Of a DNA stretch of 64,000 nt, positions 36,112 to 48,478 are shown piece after piece. This stretch comes from Sipunculus nudus (lineage: Eukaryota > Annelida > Sipuncula > Golfingiida > Sipunculidae). The first letter of the stretch is position 1. Every line of letters begins with the position of its first letter. A program made the translations under genes and the position numbers. The notes beneath the pieces are model-generated. The model was given only the letters and a program-made list of their open reading frames with translations, searched no databases and was not told the DNA's origin. The DNA lies in contig CM049322.1 in NCBI GenBank assembly GCA_026874595.1, forward strand, positions 41,288,840 to 41,352,839, in the 5' to 3' direction.

Positions 36112-36360
36112 ATATACACATACATACACGCACACACATACATACATACACATACATACACATACATAAAAACATACATACAGTACATACATACATACAT
36201 ACATACACACAGATACATATAAACAAAGACAAACATACATACATGCACACACATACATACATACAAACATAAATACATGCACACACATACATACATACAG
36301 ACATACATGCATACACATACATACATACAGACATATAATAACATGTATACATACATACCT
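36112..36360. repeat. (CATA)n tetranucleotide microsatellite with CACA interruptions
   Basis: About 250 bp of ATACATAC steps mixed with CACACA and AACATA. Overlapping long frames on both strands (36024-36390) are rich in Cys-Met-Tyr-Val or His-Thr-Tyr-Ile only because of the repeat. Confidence 0.9.
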
Positions 36361-37277
36361 AGGAACGTACGCACCTAGGTACGTGCACACATACTGACAT
36401 ACCCGATTGCATAATCCTCGCCTTCCCTTTAGCCACAGAGAAATGACTAGATTTGCATTCTATCGCCCGAATGACTGCCTTTCTTACGTCTAGATATTGG
36501 TCGTAAACAGCATTATGATACTCCTTAAATAGGTTCGATCTAAGTTTATAAAGTAGCGGCATGAAAAGTGACAAGAACAAATGCTTGTGCAGCGAAACTC
36601 ACAGAAAGTCGGACTTCATGACGTAGCGGGAGACAATTAATTAGAGATTTGCTCTCCAAGCCCAGTTCTATATATTTCACATTGCAATTACAACAATAAA
36701 AGAACCAGATTATTCGTGACGTTGCATCAAAATAGTACATAGACCCTCATAAATGTTATGAGTGTGCAAATAGTGATACCAGTATCAGGATAATACTTGC
36801 TTTTTAACCAAGATATAATACCAAGGAGTTCCCTTAATTTATTAAGCCTGTTCATGTAAACCGTATACCTTTCTATAGTTATCCTTAACTGCATCCATGT
36901 CTTTAACGATAAAGATAAAAAATATGATTGCGATCGTTGTTTATCTGAACGAGTTTGACTATAAATATACATGTACATGATTATTGCCCAATAATATTGT
37001 TGTACTACATGACAAGAATGCCTACCCCTGAACAAGTACACATAACTCATGCCAAAGTGCGCGTTAAGCGATTGTTGAGTGTTGTGATCTCGATTAAATT
37101 CAGCAATAATCAACGATAAATGTTAATGCCTAGTGTTAGTTTAGCGTTGGAAATTGTTATGCTGGCAGGTACGCAAATCGGGGGATCAGTTCACTTGTGT
37201 CACCGATTTTGCCTCCCTCTTTGATTATTTGATCATTTTACCTCAGGATATTTGGGAGTCATCTTCTGATTAAAGCT
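36361..37277. other. upstream of the transporter pseudogene, no gene seen
   Basis: No coding or repeat structure recognised. The sequence immediately before 37278 shows no clear promoter motif. Confidence 0.35.
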
Positions 37278-39825
37278 ATGGCTAAAACAAAACACAATCT
37301 GCTGACCAGGCAGGGCTGCATGCTGGGCTACCGAGGACCTCCAAACGGTGGATACGGCTGGGTTGTAATGGTGGCTAGCTTTTTCTTGCAGCTTGGCAGC
37401 CTTGGATTTTCGCTAGTAGGTGCGGTCTTCATCAAAGAGCTACTGGACGTGTTTCATGCAGGGAGGCAGTTACCGCCTTAACCTGCTCTTTGTACCTCAG
37501 CTTATGCTGTTTGCTGGGTAAGAGGTACCGTTATATGAATACGGGGTTGTGTTTGGTGTGAGAAGAACATTTCTTTAAAATTTTATACACATATATTTAT
37601 ATATATATATATATATATATGTATAATTGTGAATAATCTGTTGATAAAATGTGTTAACACATGTTGTTTCCCCTGTCATTGACACATATTAATTAAAAAG
37701 TCTCTGTCTCTCTCCCCCTCTCTCTATATATTTATATACATATAACTAAAAAAAACTGTGACATTTTCTTCCAAGGACCCCTTTCGACCTTGCTGGCTTA
37801 TCGGTTTGGATTTCGGGCGGTTGTAATCTGGTCACCGCGGGTTATTTGGTTTGTGGCTTATCTACCAATATCTTCACGATATTGACTGGAAATGGCATTC
37901 TTGTTGGTAAGCTTTTTTTAGTATCATCTTTCATATACTACAGCTCAAAAGCATTGTTTCGATATTACAATTAGAACCTTATGAATAGTTAATAATGTGG
38001 ATAAACAACTCTTGTTCAGATTTTATAAATACTTTATTTCTATTAATGAGCGGAACAAATTTAATTTTGTTTCGGAAGATATATAAACGATGACAGAATA
38101 AATAGGTCTAATTTGTGTTGTAGTTAAAATACCCATCGTTTTCAAAAGCAATATGGTCATCACAAATCCTTTTATTATGTAACGCAAGCAAGGTTTGAAG
38201 AGTTTGTTGTCATGAAAAGGCGTTTCGTTTTAGATTATTAAAAATGTTGCATTAATCTTATATTACCAATAAAACCTGACAAAGGTTCAAGCGACAGAAT
38301 TCTACATTCCCTGACCCAATACATATTAAAAGATCATGATCTTGCTACGCAGGTCTTGGTCAAGGACTGATAATCACGCCAAGCACAGTTGTCATCGCTA
38401 ATTATTTTACAAGCAAGCTCCCTCTCGCATTGGCTTTGGCATTTATTGGTCAAACTATGGGACCATTGGCTATGACTCATGTCACGACAGGTTTGATCGG
38501 ACATTTTGGATGGTGAGGAGCATACAAGATCATGGCTGGTCAGTCCTTTAACATGTGTCTGATGGGAGCGGTGCTAAGACCAGTCGATGATGTCTCGACA
38601 CTGGATCACGTGATTAAAGACACCGACAGCAAAAATACAACAAGAAGCAAGCAACACGGCCACAAATTATTTGATGTGGGAGTACTTAAGAGTCCTGCAC
38701 AATGGGCTATGGTATATTGCCTGTTCTCCTGGCATCTGCCCGCTAGCGTTTTATACATTTTAAATCCAGAGTATGCCATATTCCGAGGAGTTCCTAGGGA
38801 GCTAGCTCCATGGACAGTATCTATCATCGGCTTCTTCAATATTTTAGGGCGGATTATTGTAGGAACATTACCAAATACTGCATCATTTGATAGACTCCTC
38901 CTTCTCTCAGTTAGCTCTTTTGCAGGTGGGGTGGTAACATTCTGCGTTCCACCAGCCGTCTCATTGGTCAGTCTCATGATTGTTGGAGCGATTTACGGCT
39001 TCTTATTTGGAATGCAAGTGGCAGTCCTTGTTCCAGCACAAGAACGTCTTTATGGGGCAAAAACAGTCAACACTGGCATCGGTCTACAGATGTCTGGTGG
39101 CGGCATCGCAGTTATTATTGGACCTCCTTTCGCAGGTGAGCTTTACTTAAACTCAATAAATAAGTTTACGACAAGGTTAATGGGATCAAACACTGTTATA
39201 AAGGCTTAAAGATGAATTTATTACATTTGTTTCAGATCTACATCAAAGGTTTTAGCCTGGTTAATGCAATAGAATTGAGATGGATTCTTGTCTTACTCTT
39301 AAATGTGATCTTGGACAACCTACAACGCGGATTTGAAAATTAAAAAGTTAATGTTGGTCATGTTAAAAAAATGTTACATGAAAAGAAAAATGTTTTATGT
39401 CAAAGGTAAGTGAACTATACATTGAGGGGAAAGGGGTTAAAACAAGGGGTGTCGAACCGTTCTATATCTAGCCACAGTTTATGTACCAGCTTCATCTGTA
39501 ATAAAAAGTGTTTGAAAACTGAATAACTAAACTAATGCGACGATATTTAGATAGGAATCCTGTACAAATAATTAACATGTCACCTACGGAAAACGGATCA
39601 GGTATAAACTACTAAGCATAAAAGGACAAGCTCTCGTTAGAAAGAAAATCACATGTACACACATATACTTGTGTGAACATATAAAATCAAGTCTTTCCAA
39701 CAGGCTGGTTATATGAAAGGACTGGTGATTACGGCCTTCAATATTTCATCACTGGAGGCATAGCCGTTCTGCATGCAGTAATCTACTTCATAATATACTT
39801 ATGGAGACGAAAAACTACCGTTTGA
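37278..39825 (+). pseudogene. monocarboxylate-transporter-like (SLC16/MFS) pseudogene, four exons
   Basis: Exons 37278-37517, 37776-37906, 38353-39135 and 39704-39825; introns GT-AG and phase 1 throughout. Exon 1 carries the MCT first-helix signature PPNGGYGWVVMVASFF. Exon 3 carries helices 4-11 (GLGQGLIITPSTVVIANYF, GAVLRPVDD, ILGRIIVG). Exon 4 ends YLWRRKTTV*. Family members are 12-helix proton-linked carriers of lactate, pyruvate and related acids. Three lesions are visible. In exon 1 the frame is lost by one base in the GGGAGG run near 37460, after LLDVFHAG. In exon 2 the frame changes between RFG and ISGG near 37820. In exon 3 the conserved W-R-G-A reads W-TGA-G-A (TGA at 38514-38516), consistent with CGA to TGA. 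Splice sites are all intact, so inactivation is recent, or some lesions are sequencing errors. Confidence 0.85.
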
Positions 39826-40369
39826 AGGTAGGATATATATTTTGCTATAGAACTCTCTGGTCTTATTTATCGACCACACAACTAAAGATGGTCGTATTTG
39901 TATCACATCAAAATTATATTCTGAGATCTTGAGTATGTATAATTATTGTTTTAAAGAAAATAAGTATCAAATGGTGGACCTGTAACATTTTTATTTTATA
40001 TACATGCGTTATTTACTTATTAGATTATATATTGTTTGATTTGTCTTACTTTATACTAAGAAGAGTTCCGATTAAACTTCAAGACGGCAACCTGATTTCC
40101 ATTTACCTTCTAGGATGTACCAAGGATGAACATGCTTATTGTCGAATGATGAACTACAAGTACTACAATGTACATGTAATACAATGTACATGTTCTACGA
40201 TGATGTACATTAAATTACATAAAAATATTGACATAGATTTAAACATATTGTTCACTTGTCGCTCTTTTATGCCTTTTTCATCACATGTAAAATATGGAAT
40301 GCTTATATGTAATATGGCCCTGCCAGAACATCTGCCATTGTTTTACAGAGACGTATTTAATTTTTGACC
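39826..40369. other. intergenic, no gene seen
   Basis: AT-rich. A short inverted TACAATGTACATG motif pair lies near 40160-40190. No coding features. Confidence 0.35.
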
Positions 40370-41290
40370 AAACTGAAAAAAAAATTCCAGCCCGCTTCTA
40401 AAGAAGACGTCATGAAAGAAAGAATATGGTTTAATAACAACATACATATAGATGGTAGATCTGTTTTGTTCCCAAGGTGGTACAAAGCTGGAATAAAACT
40501 ATTGGGGACATCATAGATGAGAAAGGTTTCTTCCTTTCGATTAGTGCATTGAAAGATAAATTTGGGATCGAGGTCAACTACCTTACATTCCATGGATTAA
40601 AATGTTCTTTATTAATGTCATGGAAAAACCTACTTCGCAGTGATAAAAATGTGTGTACAACAGAAGATCATATCCTTAATTTACAAATCCCCGGAGACAT
40701 CAATTCCATAAATAAATTGTCATAAAAATTAATAAGCAGATGGTTAATTCTTTTAAAACATGAATACCCCTCAGAAGTACAGAAATGGAGCAATGATCTG
40801 AACATCCCGGACGATGACTAGCCGAATATTTTTCGTTACCCTTATACATGCACCGAACAAGAGATTTTACAAGATTTACAAAACAGCATAGAATTGTATC
40901 AGACGATAAATGGCTTTATCATATAAAAATTACGATTCCCCTCTGTGCAAAAACTGCAAAGCCGAAGAGGAGACATTGACACTCAAGTACTGTATTTGTG
41001 TGGATGTTAACATTTTCTGGCAAGAGTTTATTAACTGGTGGAATAACATCTTCTGTTCACATGAACAACTTGATTCGCTTGACATAAGATTCGGACGATT
41101 CATTGATAATAAAAACAACACTTTAATTACTGTCTATTATTAGGAAGATATTTCATCAATATAAACAGATATAAGGAAAACCCTGTTTCACTAACGGTTT
41201 TCAAGAGCTTTTTAAAAATCCACATCAATGTCGAATATCATCTCAATTTGAAAGACCAGGAACTGGATGCCTGATAGAAAATATTGTCTA
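40370..41290 (+). pseudogene. LINE 3'-end fragment (ORF2 C-terminus), plus strand
   Basis: Shifting frames preserve the order typical of LINE ORF2 C-termini. VVQSWNKTIGDIIDEKGFFLS then LKDKFGIEVNYLTFHGL is at 40477-40725. A Cys/His-type motif, CKNCKAEEETLTLKYC, followed by FWQEFINWWN, is at 40910-41143. No RT domain is present. It is probably related to the elements at 23-26 kb and 31.8-32.8 kb, and is dead by frameshifts and stops. Confidence 0.7.
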
Positions 41291-41628
41291 CTCTTTAAAT
41301 AGGTATACTCATCGTATGTGGATCGATTCAGAACATGCATATTTATAAGTATGTCAATCAATATGTTCAAATATATAAATTTTTATACTTCTTTAAAGGA
41401 GTTTATTTACTGAAGAATTTAATTTCATACTGACTGTCTGTACTTTGCTTGTTTATGATTATATTTACATATTGGTATGTATAAAAAAAATCCGCCACCT
41501 GGCGGGCAAATTACTCTGCCGATCGCGACCAGAAAACTGCAATGTTATTTTAAAGCGATTATGTGTATAAGGCGAAAAAATCGTCAAACCACAAAAAATA
41601 TAACGTGCTTTAGTACACTTAATATTGC

Positions 41629-41772
41629 CTATGTACATTAGGGGATATAGAACAAGAATACATAGAAAAAGTCGGATCACCCCGTATGATCCGACTTTTT
41701 CTCTGTATTCTTGTTCTATATCTCCATGTGATGGACCAGCATGGCTAATCAAACATCTTTCTATGTACATTA
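41629..41772. other. 39-bp-arm hairpin within a 120-bp segment flanked by 12-bp direct repeats
   Basis: Arms 41641-41679 and 41687-41725 are inverted copies with two mismatches (37 of 39), separated by the loop CCCCGTA. The hairpin sits at the left end of a 120-bp segment (41641-41760) bounded by identical CTATGTACATTA repeats at 41629-41640 and 41761-41772. It could be an inserted snap-back element with a target duplication, a duplication formed by template switching, or a precursor-type small-RNA hairpin. Frames crossing it have no family features. Confidence 0.75.
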
Positions 41773-42582
41773 CTTATTCGTACGAATATGTATACATATG
41801 TCACTCATTGTATAAGCATGTTATAGCAGTGTAAATATCCGTGTTTCAAAATTTGGTTACATTATTACTGTTTCAATATTTGACAAATTGGATGTCGATG
41901 ATGATACTTATAAAAAAAAGATTGTGAATAACATTTCTGAGACTTCAATAAAGAAAAGAAAAAAAATATGGAATGCTTGATTTTGTCATGTGTTTACTTT
42001 GTCATGAAATGAAAATTCAATAAAATACATTATCTTGAGTAAAATTATTTTACCTCGGAGGCTCTTCTGTTTAGCCAGCACGTATGTTACAATAGTGTGC
42101 TCGACCGTTACTGAAGTGAACTGATAACTTCGATATATCAATTTTACTCCAATTGAAGGTTACAGCCTGCGATGTCAACTGGTTTACAATGAACCATCAA
42201 TGTTTCCAAAGCCACAATGTTGATATGAAATCAGGGTATACTGATGGTTTTGTATGCATTCGTAATATTTCAAAATGATTTCTGTCAAGTATAAAATAAT
42301 ATAGTGTACAAGGAGTTATTGCTATTTTAAGTCATATATACATAAATAGTTTATTTGTGTAATGAAAATAATCAATCATGTACAGGACTTTACTTATTCA
42401 ACCAAACATGGTGTTAGAGGACCCGATAGCATCTAAGATGGTAAAGAGGGTGCCTGTGTTGTAAAAAAGTCGGCGTCCCATTCTTTTAATGGCAGGCTAT
42501 TTTATACTCGTACACATTCATTCTAAATGTCAAGGCTGAGATGTGAATTATCCTGTTAGTGGTAAAATCCCCAGTAGTTGTA
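41773..42582. other. intergenic, no gene seen
   Basis: AT-rich with no coding or repeat structure recognised. Confidence 0.35.
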
Positions 42583-43592
42583 CAGTGGAACCCCGCCTTG
42601 CGACCACCCCACAATTGCGACCATTTTGCTTGGTCCCGAATTGTTTTTAGTTTATTTATGTTTAAAAATGACTCAAAATTACGACCACCCCTGAATTCAG
42701 AATTACGACCAGATTTCCTGGCCCCAGCGCTGATGCGACCCCGCTAATGCGACCACCGCCGAGAAGTACTGAAACAACATTTGTCACGAGTCAATGGCTG
42801 CGTCTTGTCACAGGCGCCTTAACGAAAGATCAAAGCGGGTAAAAAGGTTTCTTAACCCGAGGGTTAATCTGGTTCCGCATATCTTCCCGACTCGGTGTCT
42901 TCGCTGAGACTCGTTGAGGTGTAGGTTATAGATCAAAGAGGGTAACCATCGGCCTGATTACTTAATGAGCCGGTCTGACCTGGGGTCAGATGCTAATTGC
43001 CCCTCAGTGATCACCTGTATTACAGCTAGCCTAAGTGTGGGGTTGTGGGCTTAATATTTCAACTAATCACATATTGTTCGATCCTCATTGGTAAAATTAA
43101 CGACCTAGTTAATCCTAAATGTGTTCATATCTTACTGACAGTGAGTATTGAGCAGTCAGTAAAATGTAGAAACTCAGCAGTTTAGCGTAGGGAAAACTAG
43201 AGTGCACGCAATATATACTCAAGCGGAAGGCTAAATATATGACAGCCACGTATTATGTTCAATATGCATTCAGTAGGTTGTAATCGTATTTCCTTTGTGT
43301 TATTTTTGTTAATTATCAGTCACTACGTATTAGTACATGTATATTAATTTTTATCATGAATAAATATGTTCAGCTACACACACACAAAAAAACATTCATA
43401 ATAAGGGTCCTTCGCCAGGTAAAATATTTTGTTATAATTCACATTACAGATATGCAATAGATAAACTCTGATACACATTAAATATCAGCGTGTTATATGC
43501 GACCACGGTAAGAGTTTCACAAATACGACCACCCCCAAATTACGACCATTTTGCTCAGTCCCCAGGGTGGTCGTAATTGTGGGGTTCCACTG
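42583..43592. mobile_element. non-autonomous DNA transposon, CAGTGGAACCCC termini, TA target site
   Basis: The left end CAGTGGAACCCC at 42583 is repeated inverted at 43581-43592, and TA dinucleotides flank both ends. Both subterminal regions carry several GCGACCA/ACGACCACCCC-type motifs in opposite orientation. This termini/TA/subterminal pattern fits the Tc1-mariner-pogo superfamily. There is no transposase frame in its 1010 bp. Interior sequence at about 43000-43268 recurs in inverted orientation at 63559-64000, where the copy has roughly 200 bases more. Confidence 0.75.
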
Positions 43593-46239
43593 TATATACT
43601 TTTAAAACGTTCAGGGGATGGCATTCGTGATTATCCCGTCATGTTGTGTTCATTAAAATTACCAACACCATAATTACCCAAATAACCATAGGTGCTGGTA
43701 CTTTTTAAAAATTAATAAATAAATCGTGTCTCACAAACGGTTATTCTATAATATCATCACAGTTTATTATGTTTTATACTTGAAACAATATGAAGATATT
43801 TTAACTTAAAAACATAAGGGATTACAAAATGCCCATATATCTGTATTCATAATACAAATGAATTACCTCTATCGACCAGTGTTTTCACTTAAGAGTGGAT
43901 ATTTGGTTATAATGGTATGATCGAGGTATGTTTTCTTCTGCGTTTGAAAATCATCCACAACATGGACTACAATCAAGAGTATATGTCTAAAATTGTGGTT
44001 CGGCTATAAGATACTTTTATGCATGGAGTAAATATTATTTGTAATTTAAGTTAAACTTCATTACATATTCTGTGGAGGTTTAGTCTAATCTATACAACAA
44101 AAAATTAAAATACACTATGGTCTGTTTCATCTTCTCATGTCCAGCTGTTTTTTGTTCTATTTTTTTTTATTATTAACATTTAAGGGAAACAATTATAGTG
44201 AAGTGTAGAGGATTAATGGACCTAATTTTCAACGAGGTGATTAATACCTATCATATACCTTATTTAAGTAGCAGACGTATTTTAAAATATGCGAGTTCAG
44301 TCTACAATTTGCAACATAAGTTTGGCGGTCAAGGTAATTGGTCACATGCAAAAACAGCCTCAATTGACAGCTGACAATAAGATGATGTCATGTAATTACT
44401 CTAAAAATTATAACCGGCTAAAAAAAGATGGCTACTAATGCAGGGACACATCATATCTGTCCGATGATTGTGAAGAAACTAACAAGCTGTGAAACATAAA
44501 CTGGTGATTTACTGTAAAATTCTTTATTTTCATACACTGTTGTCACTTCCATATGCAGTTTTTGAAAATTATTGAAAAATATCAAACTTTAAAAAAAATC
44601 ATCTACAGAAAAATGTAGACAGCAGGTGATTAAACGGACTGTGACACTAAAATATTCAACGATGGATTCAAGGTTTCTATTGTCTTTATGGGGTACTTTC
44701 TATAGTGCATTGAAATTTACTTCGTGGTTACACAAGGATTATTTTGAGTCTCTCTTTTAAAGTATAATTATGCAGATGAAAAACTTATCTAATTACAAAT
44801 CTCGAAAATCTAAACATCCCTGTCGTAAATGTACGTTTGGTGAAATGGATTCCGAGTCTTGTACTATTTTTATTACTTTCGCCAAGCCTAGCGGTGGGGG
44901 TTATGTTTAAGGCAACGTATGTTTGTTTTTTTTTCATCTGTTAATCTCTTTATCTGTTTATCTGTTTGCCTGTTAGCACGATAACACAAAAAGTCCTCAA
45001 TGAGGTTTGATGAAATGTTCAGGATAGCTCGGCCATGATCCAAGAAACAATTGATTTAATTTTGGGGGCGATCGATGTGTGAATATCTCCGGAATGAGCT
45101 TTATTTTTTTTTTTGGGGGGGGGGGGGGTCTATTGCATATTTGTTTACACTGGGACGTAGCAGGTGACAATGGCAATATTTGGTGTTAGTCGTGACGTCA
45201 TAGACAATGACGTAACATTACGAAAGGTGTCAGTTAATCAACGTACAGCATGAGGTCCACGATTGTTGTTCGTTGTTTTTATAGTCCTGGGCCTAGTTGT
45301 AATAATAAAGAAAATGACTAAAGCGCCTCCAATCCCAAACCCCCACGGGAGATGGGCCCAAAAGCCCGACTTAGGCAAGTTTCAAGGACTAGTTTCTTAA
45401 GTAGTAACATGTAAGATTCCTTATGTTTGGAATATGGAATGTGTGTTGAGAAATTTCACATGAACTTGCACGGCGGCATGTATTTTTTTTCTGTGTTGCC
45501 CCTGGATACATTCCAGAAACTTAAAAATTCACTACAAGTAGCGACCGTTTTGCCGGATAGGCATTCCGCATTACGGATCCGCGCATGACGAATCTCACCT
45601 TCTTTATTTCTCAATACTTGTACCGATTTTATACCCATTCCGCATTCCACATTGACTAGATTAGAAATCTAAGCTTTAGTCTGCAAATATATTCGATTTT
45701 ACCGGATGGCGGAGGGCTTGTCCAAATTTCTTAGCGATTTGCAACTTTGCCCGAAAAAAAATATGGTCGGGGCATGTGAGCAGATTGCAAAATAAGTTGC
45801 GAGTGAATCCTGGTCCCCGGAGAACGAGCAGGAGACTGGGAGGTCTTACTTTCAAGGTTGTTGGCAATTAGCCCCTTCTCTACGGTCATTCAGAAAAGTT
45901 TGATTCGCCAATTGCCAGCAAATTATCACACATCCTCCAAACAATTTAATGGGGCAAATTTACAATTAACTTTGTAAGCACAACCCCTTTCTCCTGGCCG
46001 CCATGCATGCTATTCTGTCATCACAATAAATTGGCCGGTTGGTGTTCGTAAATGAATACCAACATGCAAATCGGTCTCCGTTTCACTAACAGAAGCGAGG
46101 GGTTTTACTTTCAAAATGGCAACTTGCTTGCAATATGTTAGTTTGGCCTCCCAAAATATTTGCCAGGAAAAGTGGGCAAATTGCTAGCATCAGACTTTCC
46201 CGGGACTCGATCCGATAAATCCTCCATACTGTTTCTCTT
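43593..46239. other. intergenic, no gene seen; dispersed repeat near 44.9-45.1 kb
   Basis: The stretch about 44876-45110 (CTGTTAGCACGATAACACAAAAAGT ... ATGATCCAAGAAACAA ... TTTTGGGGGCGATCGATG) has the look of a conserved dispersed repeat ending in a long T then G tract (45100-45129). Nothing else is supported. Frames at 45456-45867 lack family features. Confidence 0.4.
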
Positions 46240-46794
46240 TCACTCAGTACAACCTAAATTTTTATAACCATGGCATGAAAAGCAAAATCCAAAAAGAATT
46301 TGCCTTTTTATTTCTAGTCAAACAAGATATATTGTAGTAATCGCAGTTATATACCTGTATATATGTGTCGATGACATGTGGAACGGTGTGATTTAGGGCT
46401 ACAAAGAGGCAACATCATATTTATTCTTCTTTTACCAGTATGTATAAGACAAAACAATCATTTAAGGTACGTGCCGTTCACCTTTGTGATATTATTGGCC
46501 ACGCGCAACATAATTCTATATTAAGAGATGTAAAGATTGACAGCACCCAATAAGAGGGCATGTACTCCTACTGGGATGGTTCAAATATCGATGTGTTTAT
46601 TCCTCGCTTAGCTACACGGTGACATCATGGACTCCGAAGTATGTTTGATTTCCTCTCGTTTTGTCTCGTACTTAATCTGTAGTTGTTTGTTTGAATTTCT
46701 AACAGCATTTTACTATCTAACCATTTCCCTTTACATTCTGTCTTTTTATGCTGTATAATTACCCTTGCTTTCCCTCAGATTTCCACCTACACAT

Positions 46795-47006
46795 CAGGGG
46801 AGGATCCAGCATTTTCCAAAAATGAGGGTTCAATCCAGGAGGATTAATGACAACGCTTAAAAAAGGTCCTCAGGTCCAGAAAAGGGGGGGGGAGCAAGGA
46901 CGCAAAGTCGGTCTGAAACCCTTAAAAAAGGTTCCGGCGGCTGATAAAGGGGGGTCCAGGAGGGGGTCCGGACCCCCCAGCCCCCGACTCCCTGGATCCA
47001 CTTCTG
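46795..47006. mobile_element. 212-bp MITE-like insertion, CACAT target duplication
   Basis: Flanked by CACAT at 46790-46794 and 47007-47011, with imperfect terminal inverted repeats of 15 bp (12 of 15 matching; core GGATCCAG/CTGGATCC). It is absent at the equivalent place in duplication copy 2 (near 55917), which shows a clean insertion. No coding capacity. Confidence 0.75.
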
Positions 47007-47159
47007 CACATACAGATATATGATGTACAGATTCTGACAGTCCCCGACTTTTCACCACTAGTTTAATTTGCAGATGCCGTGTTTTTTTTCTTACATCCCG
47101 GCACATTCCAGCACAAATTCCTTACTCCTTGTATATTCTATATTTTTTATTCTACATAC

Positions 47160-47353
47160 TGTTACAGATGTCTGTTTTAATGTGTGCAGGTATGTTCATG
47201 TGTTGTTGACATTTGGTTCGTGTGGCATGCGTGGCTCGCTGCTGTAGCAACCTCGCCTGGCCGGGTGCGGCCCACGTGTGAACTCTACACAGCACACGGT
47301 TTAATCCGTGCTGGGTGAACCCCAGCGTATAAAGACACAGCGCTCATCTGGAC
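47160..47353 (+). repeat. 5' LTR, truncated
   Basis: Aligns with the first part of the 3' LTR (52309 to about 52457) and carries a 44-base segment (CTCGCTGCTGTAGC...GGCCCAC) that the 3' LTR lacks. It stops at GCGCTCATCTGGA, so more than 600 bases of LTR are deleted. Confidence 0.8.
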
Positions 47354-47468
47354 CTTGACACAATGTTTACAATACATTGTTTACAAGATTACAAATTGTT
47401 CACATTACATTGTTTACAAGATTTATTTCAGCGGGTTTTTGTTATTGATTTTACATCTTAACCTGGCA

Positions 47469-48478
47469 GATTTCAAACCTGAGACATTTGTCGAAGATCC
47501 CGACCCTGATCAACTTGAACAGTTGACAAAAGATCAGGTGTTGCGTTTGGGACAACTCTTAGGGCTAATTGTGAAAAAAGCTTCGAGAAAGCCTGATACC
47601 ATTGCTAAAATCATGCAAGATCTAGTTAGCAAAGGTTTGATTGAAGAGAGTGAAGTGGAAACATCAAGAAATGGTAGCCTTCCTATGCAGTTGGAATTTA
47701 AAAAGTTAGAAATGCAACATGAGCTAGCATTTAAAGCGTTAGAGAGGGAAGAACATGAAAGGTTAGAAAGAGAAAGACTAGAAAAAGTTAAAAAGAAATT
47801 GAAATAAAACGACTGGAGGTAGAAAGACTTAAACTAGAACATTGTCTACGTGCTGCCCCAACTCACAGTTCTGATGTTATTAAACACATTAAACTTGTCT
47901 CACCTGTTCAAGAAAAAGAGGTTGATAAATATTTCTTACACTTTGAGAAGATAGCTGAAAATTTAAAATGGCCTAAGATAAATTGGACTATGCTATTACA
48001 AAGTGTATTGACTGGCAAGGCCAGAGAAATTTATACCGAGCTTTCAGTAGAAGCCGCTGCTGACTATGACCAGGTTAAACAGTTAATCCTAGAAGGTTAT
48101 GAGTTAGTTCCGGAGGCTTACCTCCAGAAATTCGGAAATTGAGAAAAGCATAAAGAACAGACCTATGTCGAATTTGCTAGGACAAAAGGGCAGTTGTTCT
48201 ATCACTGGTTTAGTTCTAAAAATATAATGAAAGATTATGACAATTTGCGCCAGTTGATTTTACTTGAAGAATTTAAGCGCTGCATTAATGTACATGTTAA
48301 AACTTTTCTGGATGAGAAAAGTCCTGAAACATTTGACATTGCTGCTCAATTAGCTGATGAATTTTCACTAACACACAAAATGTCCTTTACTAGCAAATCA
48401 AAATGGTCATTCACAAAAAAGAATGTAAATCGGTATGGTCAAAAGCATAGCACAAGAGCCAAGCTCTTTTCGTGTTAA
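47469..48478 (+). pseudogene. gypsy gag remnant (SCAN-like capsid region)
   Basis: A coiled, charged N-terminal part (to about 47807, rich in LEREEHERLERERLEK) is followed, after a frame change, by a capsid-like region. The segment YVEFARTKGQLFYHW...LRQLILLEEFKRC (about 48170-48300) resembles the SCAN-like domain of Gmr1/gypsy-type Gag proteins. At least two disruptions are present: a frameshift near 47806 and an in-frame TGA near 48140. The zinc-knuckle region is not recognisable. Confidence 0.7.

Noticed and set aside
36024-36390. Long overlapping frames rich in Cys-Met-Tyr-Val or His-Thr-Tyr
   Set aside because: Low-complexity translation of a CATA/CACA microsatellite; open in several frames on both strands.
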